Of a stretch of 31,086 bases of DNA, positions 29,489 through 31,086 are shown piece after piece. The stretch is taken from NCBI GenBank assembly GCA_003427395.1, contig BFEA01000093.1, positions 2,815,545 through 2,846,630 of the forward strand, read 5' to 3'. The notes under the pieces are model-generated. The model had not been told where the DNA came from. It saw nothing but the letters and a program-made list of their open reading frames with translations, and made no database searches. Both the position numbers and the translations under genes were made by a program. This DNA is from Chara braunii. Taxonomy: Eukaryota; Streptophyta; Charophyceae; Charales; Characeae. Each line of letters starts with the position of its first letter. Position 1 is the stretch's first letter.

Positions 29489-29806
29489 CCCAGCTTTTGC
29501 TTTTTTTTTTTTTTTTTTTTTTTCTTTCTGTGTGGCTTATTTACGCAGGCATTCCACCTTAAACCCCCAGTACCTACCACATTTTTCATACGGGTTCGAA
29601 TGAATTTGGACCGGAGGGGTGGGCCGATTCAGCTACCGCGGTAACGGCCGCCCCAACCGGTAGGTACTGGTGGTTTGACGGTGACTACTGCTTGCTCATG
29701 GAATGGCATAGTCCCTTATCAGGCCCATGCATTCCCAATCCGCAAAAAAGAGGGGGTCTCACCTGGACGTAATCTTTGCTTTCTCTGTGCTGTGTCGTGT
29801 ATGCAG

Positions 29807-29908
29807 GCATGGGCTGTGTTCGAATCGAAATTTGGAGACGAGGAAGATGCAAGAAAGCTCTTTTCACATGCCACGTCAATCTGCCAAGACGATATCCCTT
29901 CATGGGTG
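29807..29908 (+). CDS. HAT-repeat protein, next exon (exactly one HAT repeat)
   Basis: The acceptor is TGTATGCAG at 29806 and the donor GTG/GTTAGT at 29908/29909. The exon is 102 nt, 34 codons, phase 0 at both ends. It encodes AWAVFESKFGDEEDARKLF followed by SHATSICQDDIPSWV. This is one complete HAT repeat (WA-x-FE...G...DAR-x-LF...AT), cut at the same point in the repeat as the previous exon's end (NWQ/AWA, then SWV/...). In the HAT family the next residues should again be of the type AWA-x-LE, but I find no such exon before the end of the window. If the intron is not removed, the frame runs VVSY then stop. The gene is therefore incomplete here. Confidence 0.72.
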
Positions 29909-30007
29909 GTTAGTTATTAAAAAAAAAAAAAAAAAAAAAAGTTCAGGCTCCAGTTTCCCCCCTCATCTGTGGATGGTAGAAAAACTTTCACCCCCTACAG
30001 TAGCTAC
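29909..30007. other. intron start or 3' flank of the HAT gene
   Basis: It begins GTTAGT and contains a 22-base poly(A) (29919-29940). No further HAT exon was recognised downstream. Confidence 0.45.
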
Positions 30008-30095
30008 CATCTTCCCCCGAACATAACACATATGCTTTGTAAACGGATGCACGAAACACAGAGGTTGCTTTCTATTCGAAAATATGTACTCAGGC
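30008..30095. mobile_element. MITE-family end joined to organelle rRNA sequence
   Basis: CTACCATCTTCCCCCGAACATAACACATATGC...TTGTAAACG matches the terminal repeat of the 27152-27436 element. It continues as GGATGCACGAAACACAGAGG and TTGCTTTCTATTCGAAAATATGTACT, then switches without a gap into small-subunit rRNA sequence at about 30096. The second terminal repeat is not found, so this copy is truncated. Confidence 0.6.
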
Positions 30096-30212
30096 CTTGT
30101 ACACACGGCCCGTCACACCATGGGAATTTCTTGTGCCGGTAATTGTCTCTATTATGATAAACCAATGACTTTGATACGTTACGCACGGCAAGTCAAGTGT
30201 GCAGCATGTTTA
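30096..30212 (+). pseudogene. organellar SSU rRNA 3' fragment, copy 1 (decayed)
   Basis: It contains CTTGTACACAC-GGCCCGTCACACCATGGGAAT, i.e. the near-universal decoding-site segment of bacterial-type 16S rRNA, but with C changed to G in the invariant CACCGCCC word. It is about 95 percent identical (5 differences in about 113) to copy 2 and is cut off after GCAGCATGTTT. The AT-leaning V9 region differs from a typical plastid 16S, so mitochondrial origin is more likely. A nuclear copy of organelle DNA (NUMT) is inferred. Confidence 0.7.
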
Positions 30213-30275
30213 ACAACGAATGCACGAAATACATAGGTTGCTTTCTATTCGAAAATATGTACTGAACCCGCGGGC
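30213..30275. repeat. second copy of the MITE interior segment
   Basis: AACGAATGCACGAAATACATAGG and TTGCTTTCTATTCGAAAATATGTACT repeat 30034-30090 almost exactly. The rRNA fragment of copy 1 is therefore flanked by direct repeats of the MITE-related segment. Confidence 0.8.
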
Positions 30276-30316
30276 AGTTGGCCCGCCTTGGAGTGACCAG
30301 GTTAAGTAGCGGTGGT

Positions 30317-30427
30317 GGGGCTGCGTGTTGTCCGAGCGGAGTGTGTTGATTGCGGGGCTGCATGTTGTCCGAGCGGAGTGTGTTGATTGCGGGGCTGCAT
30401 GTTGTCCGAGCGGAGTGTGTTGATTGC
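30317..30427. repeat. 37 bp x 3 tandem repeat
   Basis: Three units of GGGGCTGC(A/G)TGTTGTCCGA plus GCGGAGTGTGTTGATTGC, exactly 111 bases, with one difference in the first unit. Confidence 0.95.
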
Positions 30428-30481
30428 GGTGTCCGTGGTGTCGTGTTGTGTGTGTGTGGTGTGAGTTCAAGGACGCTACAG

Positions 30482-30543
30482 CCCTGGAGGTGGGCTGGAT
30501 ATCATGACCGGAATGGATCCAGTTTTTATAACACCTCCAAGGG
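30482..30543. other. inverted repeat CCCTGGAGGTG ... CACCTCCAAGGG
   Basis: The arms at 30482-30492 and 30532-30543 can pair over 11 positions with one bulge, around a 39-base loop. Role unknown. It lies just before the second rRNA fragment. Confidence 0.5.
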
Positions 30544-30617
30544 TTGTAGTGGTTACGAGACTTCATTCGTGAGGCTGAGGGTGCCGGTTCGAGGCCGTGC
30601 GTGCACGGCGGGGCCTG

Positions 30618-30838
30618 ATGCCCTAAAATACACGTTGTTCAGTAACTACTTGTACACACCGCCCGTCACACCATGGGAATTTCTTTTGCCCGTAATCGTC
30701 TCTATTATGATAAACCAATGACTTTGATACGTTACGCACGGCAAGTCAAGTGCGCAGCATGTTTTACGCATCGTTGATCGTAGAGACTATCACGGTAGAA
30801 TCAGTGACTGAGGTGAAATCGTAACAAGGTAGCCATAG
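30618..30838 (+). rRNA. organellar (probably mitochondrial) SSU rRNA 3' fragment, copy 2
   Basis: It holds GATGCC...AATACACGTT, then CTTGTACACACCGCCCGTCA, CACCATGGGAATT, and at the end GGTGAAATCGTAACAAGGTAGCC. These are the conserved blocks of the last ~200 bases of bacterial-type SSU rRNA, in order. CGTAATCGTCTCTA (from 30692) and TAGAGACTATCACG (from 30781) can pair as the long penultimate helix (h44). The usual GAAGTCGTAAC reads GAAATCGTAAC here. The 5' limit is uncertain. The rest of the gene is absent, so this is a fragment, probably nuclear-inserted organelle DNA or organelle sequence joined in assembly. Confidence 0.75.
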
Positions 30839-30859
30839 TTATAATAAGACCAATAGAAA

Positions 30860-31016
30860 CTTCATTAGAGACTTCAAAAAGAACTTCATTATAGACTTCA
30901 TTAGAGACTTCACAGGAAACTTCATTAGAGACTTCACAGGAAACTTCATTAGAGACTTCACTAGAGACTTCATTAGAGACTTCATTAGAGACTTCATAAG
31001 AGACTTCTTAAGAAAC
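30860..31016. repeat. 12 bp tandem repeat (ACTTCATTAGAG)n with variants
   Basis: About a dozen units of ACTTCATTAGAG, some with CACAGGAA or AAAAGA variants, starting about 22 bases after the rRNA 3' end. Confidence 0.9.
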
Positions 31017-31086
31017 CATTTGAGCAGCAGGAAGATCGTAGTGCTCCTAGAAAAGCATATTTGGAATTACTAGACCAACCTGCTGT

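Larger units (their letters stand above)
28635..29806 (+). other. intron of the HAT gene (GT...AG), with an adapter inside
   Basis: It starts GTTAAC and ends TGTATGCAG. Joining the flanking exons gives NWQ-AWAVFE and restores an exact 34-residue HAT period, which supports the splice. Inside are an 83 bp duplication, a sequencing adapter, a (GA)n tract and T-runs. Its assembled length is therefore unreliable. Confidence 0.65.

Noticed and set aside
30541-30610. tRNA-like sequence with a B-box-like GGTTCGAGGCC and an A-box-like TGTAGTGGTTACGAG
   Set aside because: The T stem pairs only 3 of 5, no acceptor stem forms, and part of the stretch may be upstream SSU rRNA sequence. It could be a degenerate SINE head but cannot be called.

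Overview
The window is eukaryotic nuclear-type sequence, mostly repeats. It has no operons. Coding sequence is sparse and interrupted by GT...AG introns, and the rest is AT-rich intergenic DNA, microsatellites, decayed transposons and many short-range tandem duplications. One partial gene is convincing: two exons (28377-28634 and 29807-29908, + strand) of a HAT-repeat protein. Its repeats resemble the Mbb1/HCF107 family of chloroplast RNA-maturation factors. Together with G-box-type ACGT elements upstream, this suggests a photosynthetic eukaryote (alga or plant). The species cannot be fixed from the sequence.

Layout. 1-9.8 kb: AT-rich DNA with no recognisable gene. It holds microsatellites, tandem duplications of 118, 28, 94 and roughly 460 bp units (one unit apparently interrupted by a ~590 bp insertion), and a pair of poly(A)-tailed SINE-like pieces in inverted orientation. 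9.8-19 kb: a long, decayed L1-type LINE on the - strand. Its reverse transcriptase can be followed motif by motif from 15.2 kb down to 13.7 kb, with a possible C-terminal zinc-finger piece near 10 kb and a possible endonuclease piece near 18.9 kb. It carries a 682 bp and a ~535 bp tandem duplication, and an apparently non-autonomous hAT-like element (17692-18617, containing a 280-base assembly gap) lies between the putative endonuclease piece and the RT. 19-20.4 kb: AT-rich, nothing recognised. 20.4-28 kb: a GC-richer accessory region with GAA/CAG/CCT tracts, a ~145 bp compound satellite, a 285 bp MITE with terminal inverted repeats, and 13 CACGTG palindromes within about 5 kb. 28.3-29.9 kb: the HAT gene. 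30-31 kb: a mosaic of MITE pieces, two copies of the 3' end of an organellar (most likely mitochondrial) small-subunit rRNA, and short tandem repeats.

Two exact 38-nt copies of the Tn5/Nextera mate-pair junction adapter (3732-3769 and 29070-29107) sit in the assembly. They are library artefacts, not biology. The second lies inside the HAT-gene intron, so local contiguity at both places is suspect. I do not see a new defence, CRISPR or biosynthetic system here. The most interesting real signals are the one-exon-per-HAT-repeat structure, the nested and decaying transposons, the MITE/organelle-rRNA mosaic, and the dense CACGTG region.
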